Assembly: GCF_001542775.1 (NCBI RefSeq)
Contig: NZ_CP014145.1
Coordinates: 372,001 to 436,000, forward strand
Origin: Microterricola viridarii
GTDB taxonomy: Bacteria; Actinomycetota; Actinomycetes; Actinomycetales; Microbacteriaceae
DNA: 64,000 bases
Direction: 5' to 3'
The notes under the pieces were generated by a model. That model worked only from the letters and a program-made list of their open reading frames with translations. It did not search any database and was not told where the DNA came from. This document shows positions 52,885 through 61,387 of the stretch, one piece after another; the stretch's first letter is position 1; the number at the start of each line of letters is the position of its first letter. The position numbers and the translations under genes were made by a program.

Positions 52885-54813
52885 ATGCGCTCGATTTCCC
52901 TACGCCGAACAGTCGCTCTCGGCCTCAGTTCCCTCGTCCTCTTCACCGGGTTGAGCCTCGCTCCCGCTGGAGTGGCGTTCGCGGAAGAGGGGATCGACTG
53001 GACGTCGGTGCAGCAGGATGAGCTCGAGTCGCTGGTTGCCCCGGATGCAGAGGCTGAGGTGCCGGCTGAGGAACTCGGCGTAGAGCCGGAGGACGGAGCC
53101 GAAGAATCGTCCGAAGAACCGACCGAGGAACTCGGCGTTGACCCGGAGGGCGGCCCCCTCATGCAAGGCCGCAGCCTCGCGGCACCGCAGGCCGCCACGT
53201 CGTCGAGCTTCGATCCCGGAAACATCATCAGCGACTACAACTTCTTCAACTCCTGGGCCATGACGGAGGCCGAGATCCAGTCGTTCCTCGACCGGACCAT
53301 CTTCGCGCCGTGCGAGAACTCCAACTGCCTGAACGTACTCAAGATGAACACCCCGAACGCGTCCTGGTCGTGGGGCACCTGCGCTCCCTACGCCGGGGCC
53401 GCGAATGAATCGGCAGCGCGCATCATCTACAAGGTGCAGCGGGCATGTGGACTGAGCGCCAAGGTCATCCTCGTCACGCTCCAGAAGGAGCAGTCGCTCA
53501 TCACCCGCAACGGGCCATCCAATGAGATCTTGCGCAAGGCGATGGGCATGGGCTGCCCCGACACCGATGTCTGTGACTCCCAGTACTACGGCTTCTTCAA
53601 CCAGGTGTACGCCGCCGCACGCCAGATCGTTTGGTACACGAACCCCGACAGCTCGATGTACAAGAGCAAGAAGTTCGAGGTCGGCCAGGTCAAGCCCGTC
53701 CAGCTGCACCCGAACGCCGGATGCGGGGCCCCCGGCGTCAAGATCGGCAACGTCGCGACCGCCGCGCTCTACCACTACACGCCGTACCAGCCCAACGGCC
53801 CCGCGCTCGCGGCCGGATGGGGCTCCAGCGGCGACCCCTGCTCCAGCTACGGCAACCGCAACTTCTCGCTCTACTACAACGAGTGGTTCGGCAGCCCGAC
53901 GTCGAGCCCGTCACCGACGGCCCAGCGGATCGCCGGAGCAGACCGCTACGAGACGGCCGCAGCCATCTCACGCTCGAGCTTCAGCGGCGAGAATGTCGTG
54001 CCCGTCGTCTACGTGGCGACCGGCCTGAACTTCCCCGACGCGCTGTCCGCGGCGCCCGCGGCAGCGGCCCAGGGCGGCCCACTGCTCCTCGTGCGCGGCG
54101 ACATGGTTCCCGCACCCACGATGGCGGAACTGAAGCGCCTCGCGCCGAAGAGGATCGTCCTCGTCGGCAGCGCCGGAATCATCGACGAAGCCACGAAGAA
54201 CGCCCTGGCGACCGTGGCGCCCGTTGAGCGCATCGCCGGCGACGACCGTTATGAGACGTCGCGCAAGATCATGGAACGCGTATTCCCCGCAGTGACCGCT
54301 GCCTACGTCGCCACCGGTGATGACTTCCCTGACGCTTTGTCTGCGAGCGCGGCAGCAGGCGCGAAGAAGGTCCCCGTGCTCCTCGTGCGTGGAACGGCCG
54401 ACCAGGCGGATGCCCAGACGGTGGCCTCCTTGAAGAAGGTCGGCGTCACGAGCGTCAAGGTCGCGGGCGGGCCGACGATCGTCACCCCCGCCATCCTGGA
54501 CTCGCTCACAAAGTCGGGAATCACCTCGAAGCGCCTCTCGGGTGTCAACCGCTACCTCACCGCCGTCGAGATCAACAAGGACGCCTTCCCGAAGGCCAAG
54601 GTCGCCTACATCGCAACGGGCGCATCGTTCCCCGATGCCCTGGCCGGGGCCGCAGCGGCCGCGCGGGAGAACAGCCCGCTGTACCTGACCGCGGAGTCCT
54701 GTGTGAAGCCTGAGCTGCGGGCAGACCTCAATGCGAAGGGTGTGACCTCCCTGAAGCTGCTGGGCAGCCCGGGAGTGATGAGCGAGTCGATCGCCCGCCT
54801 CGCCGTCTGCTGA
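52885..54813 (+). CDS. Secreted cell-wall-binding (CWB2) repeat protein
   Basis: A 642-residue exported protein. Signal peptide 1-33 (cleavage after AFA), then an acidic low-complexity linker (about 34-95, rich in Glu), then a globular domain (about 110-340) containing LQKEQSLITRNG and several cysteines, found in actinobacterial wall proteins without an assigned activity. Three CWB2 repeats follow, opening with RIAGADRYETA (about 346), RIAGDDRYETS (about 446) and RLSGVNRYLTA (about 549). CWB2 domains bind anionic wall polymers. Its place beside rmlA and glycosyltransferases suggests attachment to the polymer made here. Confidence 0.88.
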   Translation: MRSISLRRTVALGLSSLVLFTGLSLAPAGVAFAEEGIDWTSVQQDELESLVAPDAEAEVPAEELGVEPEDGAEESSEEPTEELGVDPEGGPLMQGRSLAAPQAATSSSFDPGNIISDYNFFNSWAMTEAEIQSFLDRTIFAPCENSNCLNVLKMNTPNASWSWGTCAPYAGAANESAARIIYKVQRACGLSAKVILVTLQKEQSLITRNGPSNEILRKAMGMGCPDTDVCDSQYYGFFNQVYAAARQIVWYTNPDSSMYKSKKFEVGQVKPVQLHPNAGCGAPGVKIGNVATAALYHYTPYQPNGPALAAGWGSSGDPCSSYGNRNFSLYYNEWFGSPTSSPSPTAQRIAGADRYETAAAISRSSFSGENVVPVVYVATGLNFPDALSAAPAAAAQGGPLLLVRGDMVPAPTMAELKRLAPKRIVLVGSAGIIDEATKNALATVAPVERIAGDDRYETSRKIMERVFPAVTAAYVATGDDFPDALSASAAAGAKKVPVLLVRGTADQADAQTVASLKKVGVTSVKVAGGPTIVTPAILDSLTKSGITSKRLSGVNRYLTAVEINKDAFPKAKVAYIATGASFPDALAGAAAAARENSPLYLTAESCVKPELRADLNAKGVTSLKLLGSPGVMSESIARLAVC

Positions 54814-54822
54814 GCCGGCGGC

Positions 54823-55686
54823 CTAGCGGCTCGAGCGGCCGACGTACCAGGACCGGAGCGTGAGCCCGGTGCGCAGAAGCAGGCGCACCGGGGCCAGCCA
54901 CGGCCCTGAGTACTTCTTCTGCAGGTAGCGATACGCGCTGTCATGGTGGGCGCGCAGCATGCGCGCCGACTCGGTGTTGGTGGAGTGCGCGCCCGTGTGG
55001 GTCACCGCGGCATCCGGAACAAACCGGTTGAGCCAGCCAGCCTTGCCCAGCCGGTAGCCCAGGTCCACGTCTTCGAAGTACATGAAGTACTCCTCGTCGA
55101 AGCCGCCCAGTTGTTCGAAAGCCGAGCGGCGCACGAGCAGGCACGAGCCGGAAAGCCACCCGACATCGCGGGTGCTGCTCATGTCGTTGTCGGCCCAGTA
55201 TCTGCGGGTCCACGGGTTGCTCGGCCAGACCTTCGAGAACAGGGCGTGCCCGACGCCGTACCGCAGAGACGGCAGCGTCCGTGCAGAGGGGTAGACGGTG
55301 CCGTCGCTGTTCAGCACCGTGGGGCCGGTCGCACCGACACGGTCGTCGGCGACGAGGGCGGAGTGCAGGCGGGTGATCGCCTGCTCGTGCACGGCGACAT
55401 CCGGGTTCGAGATGAGCACGGCGTCGATGTGCGCAGGCAGGGTCTTGACTGCCGCATTGATGGCGCCGCCGTAGCCGCGGTTCTCGCCGAGCTCGATCAC
55501 GGTGGCGCCGTGCTGTGCCGCGATCGCACGCGTGGTGTCGAGGTCTTTGGACATGTTGTCGGCGATGACAACAAACAGCTTCTCGGCTTCGCTGGCGACG
55601 AGGGAATCCAGGAAGGGCGCGAGGTGCCGGCTGGAGTTGTACGTGACGGTCACCACTGCGGTGGAGCCGAGAGCTGAGGGAGACAT
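54823..55686 (-). CDS. Family 2 glycosyltransferase (probable rhamnosyltransferase)
   Basis: A 287-residue GT-A enzyme with no membrane helices. It shows VTVTYNSSRHLAPFLDSL at the start, LGENRGYGGAIN, the nucleotide-sugar motif ISNPDV, GWLSGSCLLVRRSAFEQLGGFDEEYFMYFEDVDLGYRL in the acceptor region. The pattern is that of dTDP-rhamnosyltransferases such as WbbL. ATG 55686 is preferred to upstream frame starts because homology begins there; TAAACT lies 8 nt before it. It is convergent with the CWB2 gene. Confidence 0.88.
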   Translation of the reverse strand: MSPSALGSTAVVTVTYNSSRHLAPFLDSLVASEAEKLFVVIADNMSKDLDTTRAIAAQHGATVIELGENRGYGGAINAAVKTLPAHIDAVLISNPDVAVHEQAITRLHSALVADDRVGATGPTVLNSDGTVYPSARTLPSLRYGVGHALFSKVWPSNPWTRRYWADNDMSSTRDVGWLSGSCLLVRRSAFEQLGGFDEEYFMYFEDVDLGYRLGKAGWLNRFVPDAAVTHTGAHSTNTESARMLRAHHDSAYRYLQKKYSGPWLAPVRLLLRTGLTLRSWYVGRSSR

Positions 55687-55694
55687 AGACGCCC

Positions 55695-55700
55695 AGTTTA
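55695..55700 (-). promoter_or_regulatory. -10 box of a predicted near-leaderless promoter (GT2 gene)
   Basis: TAAACT on the minus strand, 8 nt before the ATG at 55686; a leader of 1-2 nt at most is expected. Confidence 0.45.
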
Positions 55701-55827
55701 GACTGCGGCAGCTGGCCGTGTTCTCGGTGCGCGTCGGCTCACTGCTCCCGCTCACAGAGGGCTTGCTAGACTTGCGACGCTGTTCGGGGCCTGTCCGGCT
55801 GCGGCAAAACAGAGCAAAGGATAGTTC

Positions 55828-57107
55828 TTGGGTTCCATCAGTAGGTTGGTGCGGCGCGCCGCGGATCGTGGTCCGCGCGTCGTTGTACGCAAGGTGGGAA
55901 CAGCCTTCGCGCTGGTGCGTCGAGAGGGTCTCGGGTCGACGGTTCGCTACACGCGCCGCAAGCTCGCTGGCGCCGCTGCACCGCAAACCCCCACCCTGCT
56001 CGTCTCGATGGAGGACGCGGCAGCCGTCGACTGGACGATCACGCCCGCCTGGCAGAGCGACCCCATCACGGTCGCCGGTGGACCCGTGACGATCGCCTGG
56101 ATCATGTCGCCCCCGGGCGCGAGAGCGGTGGGCACCAGAACCTGTTCCGCTTCATCAACTTCGCGGAGCAGGCCGGCCATGACTGCCGGATCTACTTCTA
56201 CCACGCAGCCGGTGGCGTCGACATCCCGTCCATCCGCGCCATGCTGGCGGCGTCTGAGGCCTACCCGAACCTGAAGGCGAAGCTGGCCGTGTACGACCCG
56301 GCCGTCGGCGTCGCCGCAGACACCCAGGCGCTCTTCGCCACCGGCTGGGAGACCGCCTACCCCGCCCACCGCGACGCCTCCCTCGCCAAGCGGTTCTACT
56401 TCGTGCAGGACTTCGAACCCAGCTTCTACCCGCTGGGCAGCGAGGCCATCCTCGCCGAGAACACCTACAAGTTCGGCTTCCACGGCATCACCGCCGGCGG
56501 GTGGCTCTCGCACAAGCTGCACAGCGAGTACGGCATGCGCACCGATCACTTCGACTTCGCCGTCGACAAGAGCCACTACCGGGTGACGAACACCGAGCGC
56601 CGCAACGAGATCTTCTTCTACGCGCGCCCCGTCACGCCTCGCCGGGCGTTCGAGTTCGGGCTCCTCGTGCTCGCCGACTTCGCCAAGCTCAAGCCGGATG
56701 TCACCATCAACCTGGCCGGCTGGGACGTCTCGAACTGGAAGATCCCGTTCGAGTACGAGAACCTTTCCAGCCTTCAGCTCTCTGAGCTCAACGAGGTGTA
56801 CAACCGTTGCGCTGCGGGCCTCGTCATGTCACTCTCGAACATGTCCTTGTTGCCGCTCGAGCTGATGTCCAGCGGTGTCACGCCGGTCGTCAACGACGGC
56901 CCGAACAACCGCATGGTCTCGGACAACCCCAACATCGAGTACGTCCCCATGTCACCGCAGGCGATCGCTCGCAAGCTCGCCGAGGTGATTGACCGCGAGG
57001 ATGCCGTCGAGCGCTCGCTGGCGATGTCGGCATCCGTCGCCGCCGTCGACTGGGAAGACTCGGGCACTGCCTTCGTGCAGGCGTTCGAGGGAGCAATGCG
57101 TGGCTAA
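55828..57107 (+). pseudogene. WsaF-like glycosyltransferase, interrupted by a frameshift at about 56112-56118
   Basis: Two overlapping frames together encode one protein of about 426 residues. The first (55828-56274, TTG start with AAAGGA upstream) is meaningful to WIMSPPG at 56118, after which it becomes nonsense. The second is meaningful from that same point (RESGGHQNLFRFINF...) to the stop at 57107. The joined product resembles rhamnan-synthesis/WsaF glycosyltransferases, with FVQDFEPSFYP and SNMSLLPLELMSSG (nucleotide-sugar domain). The break coincides with C_CCG_GGC, so a sequencing error, a true one-base deletion, or -1 frameshifting are all possible. Confidence 0.85.
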
Positions 57108-58029
57108 GGCTGTCGTCATCGGGGCGAATGGTTTCATCGGCTCCCACCTCGTTGACGGACTTGCGGCCGCAGGGCACGAGGTGCGCGCCTTCGACCGGTT
57201 CAGCGCCCGGAAGCCCACCTTTCAGTCCAAGAACGTCACCGTTCAGCTCGGCGACTTCCTCAACCGGGCCGACCTCGAGCAGGCGGTTGCCGGGCAGGAC
57301 CTGGTCTTCCACTTCCTCTCCACGACGACGCCGGCCACCGCAGCGGCGGACCCGACGCTCGACATCCGCACGAACCTCGCGCAGTCCGTTGAGCTGTTCC
57401 ACAGTGCCGCAGAAGCCGGAGTGAAGCACGTCTACTTCGCGTCGACGGGCGGGGCCATCTACGGCGAGCAGGGCAAGGCCGAGTACTCCGAGGTCGACCC
57501 CGCGTTGCCCGTCTCGCCCTATGCGATCGGCAAGCTGGCCATCGAGCGTTACCTCAGCTACTTCGCAGCCACCCACGGGCTCGCCTCGACGGTCTTCCGC
57601 ATCTCGAACCCGTACGGCACGCGCCAGCACCCCAACAAGAAGCAGGGCCTGATCCCGATCGCGCTCCGCCAGATCCTCGCGGGGGAGCCGGTGCTGCAGT
57701 ACGGCGACGGATCGATGGTGCGGGACTACGTCTTCGTCGAGGACCTCATCTCGATGATCGTGCCGCTGGCCGGTCGCGAGACGGCGCACTCGCTGTACAA
57801 CCTCGGGAGTGGCGCCGGCCACAGCGTGACCGAGGTGCTCGACGCCCTCCGACGGGTCACCGAGATCGACTTCGCCGTCGAGACCCGGGACGTCCCGCCG
57901 ACGTTCGTGGACCGTGTCGTGCTCGACACCACGAGGTACGAGAGCGAGTTCCCGGGGGCACTCCTGACCACGCTCGACGACGGCATCCGCAAGACCTTTG
58001 ACGAAATGAAAGCTGAACCCCGTGCCTGA
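57100..58029 (+). CDS. NAD-dependent epimerase/dehydratase
   Basis: A 309-residue extended SDR protein. VIGANGFIGSHLVDGLAAAG is the NAD-binding loop, STGGAIYGEQG holds the catalytic Ser region and SPYAIGKLAIERYL the Tyr-x3-Lys pair, followed by RISNPYG and a GDGSMVRDYVFVEDL segment typical of UDP-glucose 4-epimerase-like enzymes. The GTG start overlaps the WsaF-like gene by 8 bp and its end overlaps the next transferase by 8 bp. It probably makes a nucleotide-sugar for this locus; the exact product cannot be told. Confidence 0.88.
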   Translation: MAKAVVIGANGFIGSHLVDGLAAAGHEVRAFDRFSARKPTFQSKNVTVQLGDFLNRADLEQAVAGQDLVFHFLSTTTPATAAADPTLDIRTNLAQSVELFHSAAEAGVKHVYFASTGGAIYGEQGKAEYSEVDPALPVSPYAIGKLAIERYLSYFAATHGLASTVFRISNPYGTRQHPNKKQGLIPIALRQILAGEPVLQYGDGSMVRDYVFVEDLISMIVPLAGRETAHSLYNLGSGAGHSVTEVLDALRRVTEIDFAVETRDVPPTFVDRVVLDTTRYESEFPGALLTTLDDGIRKTFDEMKAEPRA

Positions 58030-59008
58030 GCAACCCCGTGCATCCGTCGCAATTCTGACGTACAACGGCGAAGACTACCTCGAACACATCCTCAAGCAGC
58101 TTCGCCTGCAGGAGTTCGAGGGCGAATTCGAGACCATAGTGATCGACTCCGGCTCCACCGATTCAACGCTTGAGATCGTGTCGCGTTTCCCCGAGGTGCG
58201 TCTCATCACCATCCCGAACGAGGAGTTCGGGCATGGCCGCACTCGCAACCTCGCCGCCCGCGAGGCACGCGGTGAGTTCATCGCCTACCTCACCCACGAC
58301 GCGGTTCCGAGCGATGAGCACTGGCTCGCCGAGCTGATTGACCCGTTCGACCGCTTCCCCGACGTCGTCGCCGTGCTCGGCAAGCAGATCGCCCGACCGC
58401 GCGCGTTCCCGCTGCAGAAGTACGAGATCCACGGCACGTTCCGCAACCTCGGACCCGACTTCGGCACGACGATCTTCTACGACGCCCCCTTCGCGGCGAC
58501 CCAGGGCATCCGAGACGCGATGGCCTTCTACTCGGACGTCAACTCGGCGGCCCGACGGGCCTTCCTCGTCGACGTGCTGCCGTACCGCAACGTCCGCTAC
58601 GCCGAGGACCAGCTCTTCGGCCGCGACATCATCGACAGCGGCTACGCCAAGGCCTACGCGGGCCGGGCATCCGTGCAGCACTCCAACGACCTGACGCTCT
58701 CCGAGTACGGCCACCGCATCTTCGACGAGACCGTCGGCCTGCGCCAGATCGGCCACGCCATCCCTCCCATCTCGAAGTGGGCAGCTCTGAAGCACAGCCT
58801 GCGCGGCTCGCTCGGCGACTCGGCGCGTATCGTGCTCGACCGCGGCTACAGCTGGAAGCGCAAGCTGTACTGGCTGGCGATCAACCCGTTCTTCCAGTTC
58901 CGCAAGTGGTTCAGCTACCAGGCGTCGACCCACGTCGACATCGCAGACACCGGCGCCATCCGTGCCGGATCGCTGGAGCACAAGCGCAAGACGCGCGACG
59001 AGAGCTAG
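58022..59008 (+). CDS. Family 2 glycosyltransferase
   Basis: A 328-residue GT-A transferase. VAILTYNGEDYLEHILKQL opens the nucleotide-binding half, IDSGSTDSTLEIV is the first acidic motif, NEEFGHGRTRNLAAREARGEFIAYLTHDAVP carries the donor-site Asp, and AFLVDVLPYRNVRYAEDQLFG the acceptor side. This layout is that of rhamnosyltransferases. The GTG start is coupled to the epimerase gene. The C-terminal 60 residues (LKHSLRGSLGDSARIVLDRGY onward) look amphipathic and may associate with the membrane. Confidence 0.88.
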   Translation: MPEQPRASVAILTYNGEDYLEHILKQLRLQEFEGEFETIVIDSGSTDSTLEIVSRFPEVRLITIPNEEFGHGRTRNLAAREARGEFIAYLTHDAVPSDEHWLAELIDPFDRFPDVVAVLGKQIARPRAFPLQKYEIHGTFRNLGPDFGTTIFYDAPFAATQGIRDAMAFYSDVNSAARRAFLVDVLPYRNVRYAEDQLFGRDIIDSGYAKAYAGRASVQHSNDLTLSEYGHRIFDETVGLRQIGHAIPPISKWAALKHSLRGSLGDSARIVLDRGYSWKRKLYWLAINPFFQFRKWFSYQASTHVDIADTGAIRAGSLEHKRKTRDES

Positions 59009-59023
59009 AGGCGACACCCCGGC

Positions 59024-59079
59024 CACACAGAAAAGTGCCGGCGCGAGGCAGATGCCTTGCGCCGGCACTTTTCTGTGTG
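59024..59079. terminator. Bidirectional terminator between glycosyltransferase and exporter genes
   Basis: Perfect 21-bp arms (59024-59044 and 59059-59079, containing AAAA/TTTT tracts), with an inner AGGCA/TGCCT stem (59046-59057), between convergent genes. Confidence 0.92.
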
Positions 59080-59092
59080 CGCCGTGAAGCGC

Positions 59093-60262
59093 CTAGCCGG
59101 TGACGGAGACCGACGGGGTCAGGCGCAGGATGCCGTTTCCGTAGTCGGTGCCGCGCACATCGAAGCTGCCGGCCGGCGTCTTCAGGTCGAAGTTCTGGCC
59201 GGCCTTGTTACCCAGCCCGATATTGATCAGGTACTTGCCCGGGCCGACGCGGAGGTCGGGGATACTGAAGGTCAGCTCGTGGCGCCCGACCGTGTTCGGC
59301 AGCGTGATCTGGTCGAATGTGGTCATGTTGTAGAGCTGCAGGCCGAGCGTGTTCTCGATCGAGAACCCGACGCCCCAATCCGGTGTGGGGTCGTTGATAT
59401 CCACGCTGAGGCGGGCCGTGAGCTGTGCCGTGTCGCCGTGCATCTCGGTGTCAACAGAGAAATCGGCGATCTCGTAGGCGAGCCCCTTCGGGCCGGTGCT
59501 GTGCGCGGCCAGGTCGTGGCGGCGCACATCCTCGTAGCCGTTGCGCAGGATGCGGATGCCTTCGCTGGGCTCACCGTCGTACTGCATGACGCCGCCGTTG
59601 AGCACGACGACGCGGTCGCAGAGGCTGCCGACCTGGTCGGCCGAGTGGCTCACCAGAACGATGGTGCGGCCCTCCGTCTGGAACTGTGCGATCTTCTCCA
59701 TGCACTTGCGCTGGAACGGCTCGTCGCCGACGGCGAGCACCTCGTCGACGAGCAAGAGGTCGGGGTCCACGTGCACGGCTACGGCGAACGCGAGCCGCAC
59801 GTACATGCCGGAGCTGTAGAACTTCACCTGGGTGTCGATGAAGGACTCGATGCCAGAGAAGTCGACGATCGCGTCGAAGTACTTGTCGGTGTCCTTGCGG
59901 GAGAGGCCGAGGATGGCGGCGTTCAGGTAGACGTTCTCACGGCCGGTCAGGTCTTGGTGGAAGCCGGCGCCGAGCTCCAAAAGCGCAGCGAGTCGGCCGC
60001 GCCGGGAAACGGTGCCGCTCGTGGGCTGCAGGATTCCGCCAATGACCTTGAGCAGGGTGCTCTTGCCCGATCCGTTGTGCCCGACAAGCCCAACCGTCGA
60101 GCCGAGCTCGATGTTGAGGTCGATGTCGCGCAGCGCCCAGAAATCGTCGCGGTGCTTGCGCGCCGACTGGAAGTTGAGCGTGCGCTCCTTGAGCGACTTG
60201 TCCTTGTGCATCACAAATCGCTTGGACACATCGTTAACGCTGACCAGCGTGGGGTTCGTCAT
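59093..60262 (-). CDS. wzt: Polysaccharide ABC exporter ATPase with C-terminal sugar-binding-like domain (Wzt-type)
   Basis: A 389-residue ATPase. Walker A GHNGSGKST is at 61-69, the signature FYSSGMYVRLAFA and Walker B LLLVDEVLAVGD follow, with a switch His in VLVSHSADQV. From about residue 245 a beta-rich extension (YEIADFSVDTEMHGDTAQLTARLSVDINDP...) resembles the Wzt/TagH carbohydrate-binding domain, which recognises the finished polymer before export. It is preceded by the permease gene (1-bp gap), forming a complete exporter. Confidence 0.92.
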   Translation of the reverse strand: MTNPTLVSVNDVSKRFVMHKDKSLKERTLNFQSARKHRDDFWALRDIDLNIELGSTVGLVGHNGSGKSTLLKVIGGILQPTSGTVSRRGRLAALLELGAGFHQDLTGRENVYLNAAILGLSRKDTDKYFDAIVDFSGIESFIDTQVKFYSSGMYVRLAFAVAVHVDPDLLLVDEVLAVGDEPFQRKCMEKIAQFQTEGRTIVLVSHSADQVGSLCDRVVVLNGGVMQYDGEPSEGIRILRNGYEDVRRHDLAAHSTGPKGLAYEIADFSVDTEMHGDTAQLTARLSVDINDPTPDWGVGFSIENTLGLQLYNMTTFDQITLPNTVGRHELTFSIPDLRVGPGKYLINIGLGNKAGQNFDLKTPAGSFDVRGTDYGNGILRLTPSVSVTG

Positions 60263-61195
60263 CTAGAGCTCCTGGGCAAAGTTGCCCTGTAGGCGGGAAA
60301 AGATTCGCTGGCCGAGCCAGAGCAGCACCACGCTGACGAGCAGGGTGATGAGCAGGCGCAGCTCGAGGTCCGGCGGCCAGTACTGCGCGAGGGTGCCCGT
60401 CGCGGTGCTGCCGGCATCCCAGAGGCCCTTCTGCATGCCCATGATCACGATGGTGATCGGGTTGGACAGGTAGAGCTGTTCGAGCCAGTTGCCCTGCAGG
60501 TGGTTGTGCACGAAGGTGAACGAGTAGACGATCGGGGACGCCCAGAACAGCAGGATGAGGGCGATCTCGACGAGGTGCTGGGTATCGCGCAGGTAGACGT
60601 TCATCGCCGCGAGGATGAGGCCGACGGCGACCGCGAAGAGGATCGCGGTCAGGATGGACACCGGGACATAGAGGAGCCGGGCGTCGAGCGGGAAGCCGGA
60701 GATCACGGCCACGGCAACGAGCAACACCGCGAACTGCACCATGAAGTTGAAGAGTGCACCGCCGACCGCGCTGAGCGGGAAGATCTCGCGCGGCAGGTAG
60801 ACCTTCTTGACCAGCCCGGAGTTGGCCAGCAGCGACGTCGTCGATCCGGAAAGGATCTCGGTGATCAGGCCCCACATGGTGAGTCCGATGAAGACGAAGA
60901 TCGCGAAGTCGGGGGTCTGGCGGGCGGCGCCGAGGATCTGCCCGATGGCGAAGTAGTAGATGAACAGCTGCAGGATCGGGCGGCCGAGGCTCCACACGAT
61001 ACCGAGGGAGCTGCCCTTGTAGCGCGCCTTGATCTCGCGCCGAACCAACAACACGAGGAGCTCGCGGTGCGCCCAGATCTCCTTGAGGGACTTGATCGTT
61101 CCCGAGAAGAAGCCTGTCGACTGCCCGATCGGCACCAGTGGTTCGGCCGCGATTCGTGCGGCACGCGCCTGGACGTCTGCCTGCATCGTGCTCAT
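60263..61195 (-). CDS. wzm: Polysaccharide ABC exporter permease (Wzm/TagG-type)
   Basis: A 310-residue ABC-2 permease with six predicted helices after a cytoplasmic N-terminus. VRREIKARYKGSSLGIVWSLGRPILQLFIYY is the family's N-terminal cytoplasmic helix/first-membrane-span signature, and LLFWASPIVYSF is the conserved central stretch. It moves lipid-linked glycan across the membrane, powered by the next gene's ATPase. GAGAAGAA precedes the ATG. It is divergent from the DUF2142 gene. Confidence 0.93.
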   Translation of the reverse strand: MSTMQADVQARAARIAAEPLVPIGQSTGFFSGTIKSLKEIWAHRELLVLLVRREIKARYKGSSLGIVWSLGRPILQLFIYYFAIGQILGAARQTPDFAIFVFIGLTMWGLITEILSGSTTSLLANSGLVKKVYLPREIFPLSAVGGALFNFMVQFAVLLVAVAVISGFPLDARLLYVPVSILTAILFAVAVGLILAAMNVYLRDTQHLVEIALILLFWASPIVYSFTFVHNHLQGNWLEQLYLSNPITIVIMGMQKGLWDAGSTATGTLAQYWPPDLELRLLITLLVSVVLLWLGQRIFSRLQGNFAQEL

Positions 61196-61375
61196 TTCTT
61201 CTCGGGTTGGTTCACTGCCGGGGCGGCGTCTCTGGCCGCCAACAGGCAGTGCGCATCTGACGAAGATGCAATCTGATCGATTCTAGGCGATCTCTGCCGA
61301 GTGGTCGGTGTGAGCCATGCCCCAGGTGGGGGGATGTCGGCGCGCTCTGCCGGGGGACTGCCAGAACGCACCGGA

Positions 61376-61381
61376 TAGACT
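61376..61381 (+). promoter_or_regulatory. -10 box of a predicted leaderless promoter (DUF2142 gene)
   Basis: TAGACT, 6 nt before the GTG at 61388, with no ribosome-binding site. Confidence 0.6.
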
Positions 61382-61387
61382 GCATCG

